Shown here in pieces: positions 1-6,626 of a DNA stretch of 17,528 nucleotides. The stretch lies in the NCBI GenBank assembly GCA_037440105.1, contig JBBIUS010000015.1:1-17528 (forward strand). The letters are read 5' to 3'. Below the pieces are notes generated by a model that was not told the origin of the DNA, did not search any database, and saw nothing but the letters and a program-made list of their open reading frames with translations. Both the position numbers and the translations under genes were made by a program. The first letter of the stretch is position 1, and each line of letters opens with the position of its first letter. The stretch is from JBBIUS01 sp037440105. GTDB lineage: Bacteria; Patescibacteriota; Patescibacteriia; XYB2-FULL-38-15.

Positions 1-27
1 TCGGCAAAATTCCTGAAAGTTTAATAC

Positions 28-114
28 TGGTGCCCGGGAGAGGACTCGAACCTCCAAGGGAAAAATCCCACATGCACCTCAAGCATGCGCGTATACCAAT
101 TCCGCCACCCGGGC
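28..114 (-). tRNA. tRNA-Leu (anticodon GAG), CCA encoded
   Basis: Read on the minus strand this folds as a class II tRNA. The 7-bp acceptor stem GCCCGGG/CCCGGGC is followed by discriminator A and an encoded CCA. The anticodon stem CATGC/GCATG carries the loop TTGAGGT, giving anticodon GAG with normal U33 and G37. A long variable arm (GGGA/TCCC) is typical of leucine, and the T arm contains TTCGAGT. It decodes CUC and CUU leucine codons. A TATAAT-like box at 134-139 lies about 20 bases upstream of the mature 5' end and could be a private -10 element, but I see no convincing -35. It lies downstream of the ferredoxin gene on the same strand. Confidence 0.96.
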
Positions 115-245
115 CTATTTTATTTTAGACATTATTATAAAATAAATGACAAAACACCCTTACCAAACCCCATAGAAACATTCTAAAACACAAAAGCGTG
201 CCCAATCTTTGATATTATTACATTTCACTTTAAAAAACAATGCCA

Positions 246-434
246 CTATTCTAAACTAATCGCTTGCACTGGGCAATTTTCAATGGCTTTTTGAATGCAA
301 TCTTTGTTCGCCTTATAGTCAACCCCTTCTAAAACTTGCGATTTCCCACTCTCATTTAATCTAAAAACTTCTGGACAAAGCGACTGGCAAGCTCCACAGC
401 CAATGCATAAATTTTGATCAACCTTTGGTTTCAT
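246..434 (-). CDS. 4Fe-4S ferredoxin, single-cluster type
   Basis: This is a 62-residue cytoplasmic electron carrier. The sequence shows C10-x2-C13-x2-C16 near the N-terminus and C54-Pro near the C-terminus, the ligand pattern of one [4Fe-4S] cluster. C20 and C46 sit where single-cluster ferredoxins of the Thermotoga/Desulfovibrio type carry a disulfide in place of a second cluster. Length and layout match that family. The ATG start has only a weak GAGAT-like ribosome site. It is the last protein gene of a minus-strand series, and a 117-bp leader rich in imperfect inverted repeats separates it from the gene upstream. Partners are unknown: it could feed the rubrerythrin/superoxide reductase system near the other end of the window, but that is speculation. 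Confidence 0.93.
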   Translation of the reverse strand: MKPKVDQNLCIGCGACQSLCPEVFRLNESGKSQVLEGVDYKANKDCIQKAIENCPVQAISLE

Positions 435-443
435 ATTATCTCT

Positions 444-548
444 GCGAAATTACGAAATTCTTACAAAAATACGAGGTCAAAAAACAATATTTGGCATGGA
501 GACTTAAAAATTTCTTTCGTATTTTCGTCTTTGTTCGCATTTCGTAGA
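444..548. repeat. Imperfect inverted repeat in the ferredoxin leader
   Basis: Two arms, about 444-475 and 515-548, share the words TACGAAAT, ACAAA and AAAATACGA in inverted orientation. On the minus strand CGAAAATACGA can pair with TCGTATTTTTG (10 of 11), and TACGAAAT pairs perfectly with ATTTCGTA further out. This would form a long hairpin just upstream of the ferredoxin ATG. It has no T-run, so it does not look like an intrinsic terminator. It resembles other word-repeat patches in this window. Confidence 0.55.
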
Positions 549-551
549 TTT

Positions 552-1313
552 TTAAAAAAATCTTTCTTTCCCTATAATCATTTTTAACTTGCGAGGAAAA
601 ACTTTTATTTCAACTGGCACATTCATCACTTTGCTATCATCAACCAAAACAGCGGATTTCAAATCACCATTTATAGACAAACTTTTAAAAAGAAAAACGC
701 TTGTTTCGCAATTACCCTTAATTTTAAATAGGAATTTCCCAAATTTTAAATTTGGTTCAACGCAAGCCTCAAAAAAACCATCTTGCGGATTTAAAAAACC
801 TTGTTCTCGTAAGTTCAATTTTACAGGCAGATTATAAATTGCAACGTGGCTTCCCTCTTTGGGTAAAACATTAAAACTTTTATTACACCTTAAAACTACT
901 TTTGGGGAAAGAACCTCAATCTCCGAGAGAAAAAAACAATCATTGATTTGCCCTAAATCAATTTTTTCTATTCTGCGGAAAGAAAGCACATCAACGGCCG
1001 CAACTCCTTCAGGAATTCCTAAAATCTTGGCAATTTTATTTTTTGGCCCAAGAGGAATAAATCCTAAAGTAACATCATTAAAATTCGGAACAGCGTTAAT
1101 AACGCGATTCAGCGTTAAATCATTCCCTACCACTACTAATGTCTTAGTCCCCCTCTTGGTCCCTTCTGAGATGATTTCTCTAACATTCTTAAAAATAGAT
1201 AGTCTATCAATTTTTCCATTCATGCCCAAATCTGTTATTCTGCTTTCTACAGCAGATAAAGCAGCAAAAAATTTGGCGTCATTTAAAAATGAATCGTAAA
1301 TATATTGATACAT
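552..1313 (-). CDS. Diacylglycerol-kinase-like protein with degenerate ATP motif
   Basis: This 253-residue cytoplasmic protein has no signal peptide or membrane span. Residues 58-128 follow the order of the DAGK/lipid-kinase (YegS/BmrU-type) catalytic domain: a TLVVVGNDLTLN segment (58-69) where the family has a GGDGTLN loop, then LGFIPLGPKNK (83-93) where it has LGxIPLGTGND, then an LGIP segment and an IDLG strand. Asp65, Thr67 and Asn69 are kept, but two glycines of the nucleotide loop and the GTGND loop are replaced. The C-terminal half is consistent with the beta-rich second domain of lipid kinases. It sits 26 bases downstream of the bactofilin gene, probably co-transcribed. It may be a divergent lipid kinase or a non-catalytic relative; membership in the fold is more secure than activity. 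Confidence 0.68.
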   Translation of the reverse strand: MYQYIYDSFLNDAKFFAALSAVESRITDLGMNGKIDRLSIFKNVREIISEGTKRGTKTLVVVGNDLTLNRVINAVPNFNDVTLGFIPLGPKNKIAKILGIPEGVAAVDVLSFRRIEKIDLGQINDCFFLSEIEVLSPKVVLRCNKSFNVLPKEGSHVAIYNLPVKLNLREQGFLNPQDGFFEACVEPNLKFGKFLFKIKGNCETSVFLFKSLSINGDLKSAVLVDDSKVMNVPVEIKVFPRKLKMIIGKERFF

Positions 1314-1339
1314 AATTAACTAAAAACTGAATAACAAAA

Positions 1340-1750
1340 CTAGTACTTGGAACCGGAGGATTTTTTATCGCTCTTTTTAGGCACCTCAGGTAATGGGATT
1401 TGAAGCCCCTCTATTCGAACGGCGCACCTGCCGTTTATAACAGCCCCGGCATTAACAACCAATACTTTCGCTTCTACATCACCAAAAATTTTTGATGTAT
1501 TAGAGAGTTCCAATTTGTCTTGAACTTTTATATTACCTTTCACCTCGCCGGCAATAAAAGCATTAGCAGCGGAAATATTGGCTACAATTTTTGCTTTTTC
1601 GCCAACTCTTAAATTTTTTTCAGTCTTTAAGCTTCCATTTACCCGACCTTCAACAGTAATGTTCCCTTTGCTCACAAAATCGCCTTCAACTTTTACTGAA
1701 GGGCCAACAATAGTTTCAGCTTCTTGTTCCTTTTGGGGTGTTTTGAACAT
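1340..1750 (-). CDS. Bactofilin (polymer-forming cytoskeletal protein)
   Basis: This 136-residue protein has a central domain (about residues 14-115) of short repeated beta turns rich in Val, Gly and Asn, with segments such as VEGDFVSKGNITVEGRVNG and VKGNIKVQDKLELSN. This is the right-handed beta-helix pattern of bactofilins (DUF583). Both termini are short, charged and presumably disordered, with a Lys/Ser-rich tail, as usual for the family. Bactofilins self-assemble into membrane-associated filaments without nucleotide and organise cell shape or wall enzymes. No Shine-Dalgarno is visible: the ATG follows an AT-only leader. It lies between the histidine kinase and the lipid-kinase-like gene on the same strand, which suggests an envelope-related cluster. 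Confidence 0.93.
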   Translation of the reverse strand: MFKTPQKEQEAETIVGPSVKVEGDFVSKGNITVEGRVNGSLKTEKNLRVGEKAKIVANISAANAFIAGEVKGNIKVQDKLELSNTSKIFGDVEAKVLVVNAGAVINGRCAVRIEGLQIPLPEVPKKSDKKSSGSKY

Positions 1751-1794
1751 AAAATTTTAAATTATTAAAAATTATTTTTTTAAGTTTATCATCG

Positions 1795-1822
1795 TCAATC
1801 GTTAATTGTCAATCGTTAATTG
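1795..1822. repeat. Two perfect tandem 14-bp copies
   Basis: TCAATCGTTAATTG occurs twice back to back (1795-1808 and 1809-1822). The second copy abuts the stop codon of the histidine kinase gene (1823-1825). Each unit contains CAAT and ATTG in inverted orientation, so each could form a small hairpin. Its function is unknown. Confidence 0.9.
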
Positions 1823-3430
1823 TTATTTTATTGGTAAACTAAAACTAAATTTGCTTCCTTTGCCAGGCCCTTCACTTTCCGCCCAAATTTTTCCACCGTG
1901 TCCTTCAACAAATTTTTTACATATATAAAGGCCGATACCCAAACCATGAGAAGAAGCAGATTGCGAACTCTGCCCTCGAGTAAACTTTTCAAAAAGTTTA
2001 TCTCTCTCGCTCAATTCTATACCCAAACCTGAATCTGACACGCTGAGAACCATCTCTTTATCTTTTTTATCTAATTTAACAGCAACCCACCCTCTTTCTG
2101 TATACTTAATGGCGTTATCCAATAAATTCGAAATCACCTCTTTGATCTTTTGCGCGTCAGCATTCACTTTTGGAAGATTTTTCGGGGAATCAAAACGCAG
2201 CTCAATTCGTTTTGCCTCAGCCTTTATTTTGAATCCTTCAACTATATCGCGAGCTATCTTTCCCAACTCAACTGGCTCAAATCGAAATTCTAATCTTCCG
2301 CTTTCAATCCTTGAAATATTTAATAATTCATTCACCAAATTAATTAATCTTTCATTACTGCGGTAAACTTTACCGAGGACTTTTGCTAATGATTTTTTCA
2401 CAGAGCCGTAATCGCCATCCAAAACCATTGAGAGATACCCTTTAACAATTGAAAGCGGCGTTCTCAATTGATGAGAGGAAATAGAAATAAATTCAGTTTT
2501 TGCCTGATTAAGCATCTCAAGCGCTTCATTTGCTTCCTTTAATTTCAAGGCTAATCTTTGCATTTCTTCCCGCCGTTTTACTTCAACGCGCACGCTCTTT
2601 ACTAAAAAGTAACTCAAAAGAACAATTAGTCCCAAACCGATGATCCGAATTATTAATTCGTCAAAGTCTTTAGCGAGAAATAATTCAATGATAAAAACAG
2701 CAACCAAAAAATAAGAAAAAACTTGAGCAGCAACAGATTTGATATTCATTAACTGATGTCTAATAACCGCGTAAGCAACCGCTCCAACCATAATCATTGA
2801 AAAACTCGGGCCTAACCAAATTAATGTAAAATCTAAAAGCCAAGGGGAGGGCAACAGTAAATTAAAAATTACTCCAAAAATACTTGGTATTAAAATCCCC
2901 CAAAAAACAGAATAAAGCTGGTGGCAAACGTCTCCATCGCGACAATCTCTTTGTTTCTTATAGAGAATTAAAAGACCAGTTGAATAAACGCTTACAAAAT
3001 ACACTGCGTAGGCAAGATAGTCTTGGAAAAATAAAGTTACTTCCTTACCCCAAGGGCGATTGACTATTTCTCCAACCAATGTCCCCGGAACAAATAAAAG
3101 CCAAAAAATAATTACTCCGGCTGGCAGGACAATTAATATTTTTTTCAAAAAAACAATTTTTTTAACTTCAGGAAAAACAAAAGAAAAGTATAATCCAGAA
3201 GCAGCAATCCCAGCTGCAGCAGCGTAAGCTAATTTCATTCCCAAGAGAGCGATTTTTAAATCTGTGACTGTTCTAAAAATAAACAGCGAAAAAGCCCATA
3301 AAAAAGCAAAAAAACAAAAAATAGCAAAAGACAAATTTACTAAATTTTTTCTACCTTGTAAAAAAATAAAAAAACTTAAAACGACATTCAGTATCGCTGT
3401 CAAAAGAAGCAAATAATCTCTAATGTCCAT
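1823..3430 (-). CDS. Membrane-bound sensor histidine kinase, orphan
   Basis: This is a 535-residue protein. The N-terminal part (about 1-280) holds about nine hydrophobic segments with only short loops, like the 7-transmembrane histidine-kinase N-terminal region plus two further spans, so the signal is probably sensed within or at the membrane. A short coiled linker (about 283-312) leads to the HisKA box with phosphoacceptor H320 (SSHQLRTPLSIV). The ATPase domain follows: N box NLLDN (435-439), G1 box DSGLG (466-470), F box FEKF (480-483) and G2 box GLGIGL (496-501). All kinase motifs look intact. No response regulator is encoded in the window. The ATG start has no Shine-Dalgarno. The neighbouring bactofilin and lipid-kinase-like gene suggest an envelope theme, but the signal is unknown. 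Confidence 0.93.
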   Translation of the reverse strand: MDIRDYLLLLTAILNVVLSFFIFLQGRKNLVNLSFAIFCFFAFLWAFSLFIFRTVTDLKIALLGMKLAYAAAAGIAASGLYFSFVFPEVKKIVFLKKILIVLPAGVIIFWLLFVPGTLVGEIVNRPWGKEVTLFFQDYLAYAVYFVSVYSTGLLILYKKQRDCRDGDVCHQLYSVFWGILIPSIFGVIFNLLLPSPWLLDFTLIWLGPSFSMIMVGAVAYAVIRHQLMNIKSVAAQVFSYFLVAVFIIELFLAKDFDELIIRIIGLGLIVLLSYFLVKSVRVEVKRREEMQRLALKLKEANEALEMLNQAKTEFISISSHQLRTPLSIVKGYLSMVLDGDYGSVKKSLAKVLGKVYRSNERLINLVNELLNISRIESGRLEFRFEPVELGKIARDIVEGFKIKAEAKRIELRFDSPKNLPKVNADAQKIKEVISNLLDNAIKYTERGWVAVKLDKKDKEMVLSVSDSGLGIELSERDKLFEKFTRGQSSQSASSHGLGIGLYICKKFVEGHGGKIWAESEGPGKGSKFSFSLPIK

Positions 3431-3440
3431 AGATCATTGT

Positions 3441-3533
3441 TTAAAAATTTAAATAGCCTCTCTTTAACGCCAATTCACGCCATGGGCCCTTGTGCTTTTT
3501 ATAAGTTGCCGTACCATCTCTAAGCCGGTCCAA
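3441..3533 (-). other. Possible small ORF or gene remnant (TTG start)
   Basis: Between the histidine kinase start and the ketosynthase terminator a minus-strand frame stays open to a stop at 3441-3443. From a TTG at 3531-3533 it would encode 30 residues rich in Lys, Arg and aromatics (including YKKHKGPWRELALKRGYL). The open frame continues upstream without an ATG to about 3615. This stretch is less AT-rich than the usual intergenic DNA here. It could be a short gene, the 3' end of a gene broken by the neighbouring insertion, or chance. I do not recognise the peptide. Confidence 0.25.
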
Positions 3534-3574
3534 GGCAAAATAGCGCGGATAAAATAAATACTTTTTAGAAGAAT

Positions 3575-3634
3575 AAAAAAGGTTCTTAATACTTGAGGTT
3601 TTTCTTTTTCTATTTTACCTCTTTTTTAAGAACC
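3575..3634 (-). terminator. Intrinsic terminator of the ketosynthase gene
   Basis: On the minus strand GGTTCTTAA-type arms (3581-3589 and 3626-3634, 9 bp perfect) enclose a second paired pair, GAGGT/ACCTC, and are followed by a TTTTTT run (complement of 3575-3580). It lies just after the ketosynthase stop, as expected for its terminator. Confidence 0.7.
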
Positions 3635-3653
3635 CTTCAACTGCAATACGCAG

Positions 3654-4721
3654 TCACCACCGAACCAGAAGCGAGCCGTACTGCCAACTTGAACCACCTG
3701 CCCCGATGGCCGCGAAAAGAAGAAGATCGCCCGCCTTGATCTTGCCTCCACGCAAGGCCTCATCGAGCAGAATGACGGTCGAAGCGGCCGAGGTGTTGCC
3801 GTACTTGTTGCCGTTCTTTAGGATTTTGTCCTTTGGAATACCTGCCATCTCAGCAAAGCCGTCGAGAAGGGCCATGTTCGCCTGGTGGAACAAAAACCAG
3901 TCAATCTTCTCAAGGGCGAAATCCCGAATCTTCATAAGTCCTGTGATTGCCTGTTGAAGATGCTTCGGCGCCTCTTCGGCCACAGCCTTGAGATCCATCT
4001 TGTAGTAATGCTCTGGCACGTTCTCGACACGCGTTGGGCAAGCTCCGCCGCCGGCTGGGTAGGTAATTGGGTTTCGTTCGTACCATGAACCAAGGTATCC
4101 AGCGAGAAGGCCGATCTCTTCCCCGTCAGGAACTTCCTGGCTCTCGAGCACTACTGCTCCGGCTCCATCGCCAAAAATGTAGGCGTCGAAAGCGTTCTTG
4201 TGGCACCAATCCTCGCTGACCTTGTTCTCTACGTCCATAAACGGGGAAACGGAGTTGGAGACCACAATTATGACTTTCTGGTACCGCGGGTTGCCGAGCA
4301 TCAAGCCCCTGACTATCTCCATGGCATAAACGAATCCGCCGCAGCCAGCTGGAATAGCGAAACTCGCACAGTCGAGCGTTGCTCCGAGTTCCTTCTGCAG
4401 TCTCTCCGCGGCCGGATCCGGGAAGAAATGGAGATAATCCGGCGTGCAAGATACTCGGACAATGAGATCCAAGTCCTTAGCCTGGACATTGGCTGCTTCA
4501 AGCGCCCGACGCGCAGCCTCCAGAGCCATGTCGCTGTCGTAATAGCCGGGACGCATCTCGTTTTTCTCAAAGTCGAAAGCGAAACGCCGGGTTATGATGC
4601 CGAGCTTTTCCTGCACCCACTTCGCATCCCTCCTTGGGTAATACCTGCAGATCGTTTCGTTGTCCACCTCAAAGGGCGGCAAAAAACTTCCGGTGCCGAT
4701 GATCTTTATTCGTTTGGCCAT
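3654..4721 (-). CDS. 3-oxoacyl-ACP synthase III-like ketosynthase (FabH family)
   Basis: This is a 355-residue thiolase-fold condensing enzyme. The catalytic triad is intact: Cys127 in IPAGCGGF, His279 in FHQAN and Asn309 in YGNTSAAS. The C-terminal glycine-rich loop (GAGGSSW) is also present. FabH enzymes join an acyl-CoA to malonyl-ACP; related members make secondary metabolites or transfer acyl groups, and the substrate cannot be read here. I chose the ATG at 4719-4721, not the in-frame ATG 21 bases upstream, because a strong AAGGAGG (4727-4733) lies 5 bases before it. No ACP, FabD or other fatty-acid gene is nearby. Base composition is far richer in G+C (about 53-58% in lines I counted) than the flanking genes (about 35%), and the gene has its own terminator. 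Both suggest horizontal acquisition. Confidence 0.92.
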   Translation of the reverse strand: MAKRIKIIGTGSFLPPFEVDNETICRYYPRRDAKWVQEKLGIITRRFAFDFEKNEMRPGYYDSDMALEAARRALEAANVQAKDLDLIVRVSCTPDYLHFFPDPAAERLQKELGATLDCASFAIPAGCGGFVYAMEIVRGLMLGNPRYQKVIIVVSNSVSPFMDVENKVSEDWCHKNAFDAYIFGDGAGAVVLESQEVPDGEEIGLLAGYLGSWYERNPITYPAGGGACPTRVENVPEHYYKMDLKAVAEEAPKHLQQAITGLMKIRDFALEKIDWFLFHQANMALLDGFAEMAGIPKDKILKNGNKYGNTSAASTVILLDEALRGGKIKAGDLLLFAAIGAGGSSWQYGSLLVRW

Positions 4722-4726
4722 GTTAT

Positions 4727-4733
4727 CCTCCTT
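4727..4733 (-). promoter_or_regulatory. Strong Shine-Dalgarno of the ketosynthase gene
   Basis: On the minus strand AAGGAGG lies 5 bases before the ATG at 4719-4721. It decides the start codon and contrasts with the mostly Shine-Dalgarno-less genes of this window. Confidence 0.9.
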
Positions 4734-4809
4734 CACGACCATTATTTAATTGTTTAAAGAACAACCAAAATAAAAAATTTCTGGATATATAATTTTCTAA
4801 TTTATAAAA

Positions 4810-6534
4810 CTACATCTCGGAGAGTGTTTCGATGCCCAATAAACTTAGTCCTTTTCCCAAAACCAATTTCACACACGAAATCAAAATTATTCTTGCTCTC
4901 TTGATATCTTCCCCAGCTCGAAGAACATGCACATCCCGATAAAAATCACTGAAAATTTTTGCCAAATTGTAAAGATAATCTGCCAATATTGCTGGATTAT
5001 ATGAGATAGCCGATTTTTCCACAGTCTCACCAAACTTTGCCAACTGAAGCGTCAAATTATACTCCCACTTTTCTTTTAATTTGTCAAGATGCTCATCTGC
5101 CATGATTTTTGCTTCGCACATCGCCTTGGCTTTATTTAAAATTGAACAAATCCTAGCGTAAGTGTACTGTAAATACGGGCCTGTCCGTCCAACAAACGAC
5201 AATGACTTTTTGGGATCAAAATGCATGTCAGTTTTTGGATCAACTTGCAAAATAAAATACTTTAAAGCAGCCAGGGCAATTTGTGTCGCTCTTTTTTGCA
5301 ATTCTTTATCAGAAAGAAAATCATGGCGAGCTTTTATTTCTTCTGCCGCATAATCTTCCAACTTGTCTAAAAATTCATCCGCCTCAACAACTGTTCCAAC
5401 ACGTGACTTCATCTTTCCTTCGGGCAAATAAATCATTCCGTGACTTAAATGATAAAGATTTTTTGCCCATTTATATCCTAAAATTTCCAAAATCTTAAAA
5501 AGTTGCTTCAAATACAAATCCTGTTCTGAACCAATGCAATAAATTGACTTAGTCAATTTATATTGGTCAAATTTTAATTTTGCTAAATAAATATCTTGGG
5601 TCACATAAAGAGCCGTGCCGTCAGCTCTGAGCAAAACTTTATCTGGCAGGCCATTGCCAAGTTTGGCAATCACTGCCCCAGTGTTGTCTTTTATAAATTT
5701 TCCGTGCTTAAGTCCATCTAAAATTATTTTTTTGCCTTCTTTATAAATTTTGCTTTCAAAATATACTTTATCAAATTTGATTCCTACTCGCTTGTAAGTT
5801 TTTTCAAATCCACGGAGCACCCAACTGGTCATTTTTTTCCAAAGGGCCAAAACGCGCTTGTCCCCTGCTTCCCATTTTTCAAGCGTGGCACGCACTTCAC
5901 TTTCAAGATTTTTGTTTGTTTCCACCCTTTGGTTGTACATCACATAAAAATCGCCAACAAAATGGTCACCTTTTATTTTCTCTGTTTCCGGCGTTTTATT
6001 TTTCCCCCAATGTTTATAAGCAACCATTGATTTGCAAATATGCGCCCCGCGGTCATTAATTAAACTTGCCCGAATTACTTTTGCGCCGCATGATTCTAAA
6101 AGATTTGCCACTGCTTCGCCAATTAAACCATTTCTAAGATGCCCGAGATGCAAAGGCTTATTGGCATTTGGCGAAACATACTCAATCATTATTTTTTCTT
6201 TCTTTAAAATTTTTGAATCGCCGTATTTTTTCTTTTCTTTTAAAATCTGCTTTAAAACACTTTCTGTAATTTTTTCTTTGTTTAAGAAAAAATTAAGATA
6301 CGGTCCAACGAATTGTATCTGCGCCACCAAACCATGGGGTCGAATTTTTCTTCCGATTTCCGCCGCAACCTCGACCGGAGATTTCTTAAACTGTTTTACC
6401 AAATTAAAGCAGGGCAAAGACAGATCGCCCAAATTTGGATTTGGTGGGAAAACAAAATCAGATTCCGTCACTTTTAAATTCGGAAAATTTTTCTGAATTT
6501 GTTCAATAATTTCTTTTTTTGCCTTCTGCCACAT
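4810..6534 (-). CDS. argS: Arginyl-tRNA synthetase
   Basis: This 574-residue class Ia synthetase charges tRNA-Arg in the cytoplasm. Residues 1 to about 95 form the ArgRS-specific N-terminal tRNA-binding domain. The HIGH-type signature is HLGH (129-132), preceded by the family motif SPNANKPLH. The KMSKS position is MKSRVGT (375-381), a relaxed form common in ArgRS. The C-terminal helical region is the DALR anticodon-binding domain, with the usual RTGPYLQYTYAR segment before it. Length is normal for the family (about 550-590). The ATG has no clear Shine-Dalgarno. It is the third synthetase of a co-oriented series, 92 bases after TyrRS. It could be read from the ValRS promoter, although a repeat-rich spacer lies between them. 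Confidence 0.97.
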   Translation of the reverse strand: MWQKAKKEIIEQIQKNFPNLKVTESDFVFPPNPNLGDLSLPCFNLVKQFKKSPVEVAAEIGRKIRPHGLVAQIQFVGPYLNFFLNKEKITESVLKQILKEKKKYGDSKILKKEKIMIEYVSPNANKPLHLGHLRNGLIGEAVANLLESCGAKVIRASLINDRGAHICKSMVAYKHWGKNKTPETEKIKGDHFVGDFYVMYNQRVETNKNLESEVRATLEKWEAGDKRVLALWKKMTSWVLRGFEKTYKRVGIKFDKVYFESKIYKEGKKIILDGLKHGKFIKDNTGAVIAKLGNGLPDKVLLRADGTALYVTQDIYLAKLKFDQYKLTKSIYCIGSEQDLYLKQLFKILEILGYKWAKNLYHLSHGMIYLPEGKMKSRVGTVVEADEFLDKLEDYAAEEIKARHDFLSDKELQKRATQIALAALKYFILQVDPKTDMHFDPKKSLSFVGRTGPYLQYTYARICSILNKAKAMCEAKIMADEHLDKLKEKWEYNLTLQLAKFGETVEKSAISYNPAILADYLYNLAKIFSDFYRDVHVLRAGEDIKRARIILISCVKLVLGKGLSLLGIETLSEM

Positions 6535-6541
6535 AAACGCC

Positions 6542-6620
6542 GAATCATGAATTATGAATCAGGAATTAGGGATAGAATAAAAACCATGATTCATAATTCA
6601 TAATTCCTGATTCCTAATTC
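6542..6620. repeat. Heptanucleotide word array forming an imperfect inverted repeat
   Basis: Positions 6542-6570 consist of consecutive 7-base words of the form GAATYAK (Y = C/T, K = G/T). After a 15-base gap, 6586-6620 consists of words of the complementary form MTRATTC (M = A/C, R = A/G). The arms can pair over about 23 of 28 positions in one register. The array fills nearly the whole 92-bp spacer between tyrS and argS. No T-run follows, so it is not a standard terminator. Confidence 0.8.
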
Positions 6621-6626
6621 AATTTC

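Noticed and set aside
859..1299. Plus-strand open frame opposite the lipid-kinase-like gene
   Set aside because: The minus-strand frame has recognisable family motifs; the plus frame is a low-complexity shadow.
4200..4757. Long plus-strand open frame (185 codons) opposite the ketosynthase gene
   Set aside because: It is antisense to a clear FabH-type gene, arises from the GC-rich codon pattern, and its translation shows no domain-like features.
5400..5415. Apparent loss of KMSKS in arginyl-tRNA synthetase
   Set aside because: A relaxed KMSKS motif is normal for many ArgRS enzymes, so MKSRVGT is not evidence of inactivity.
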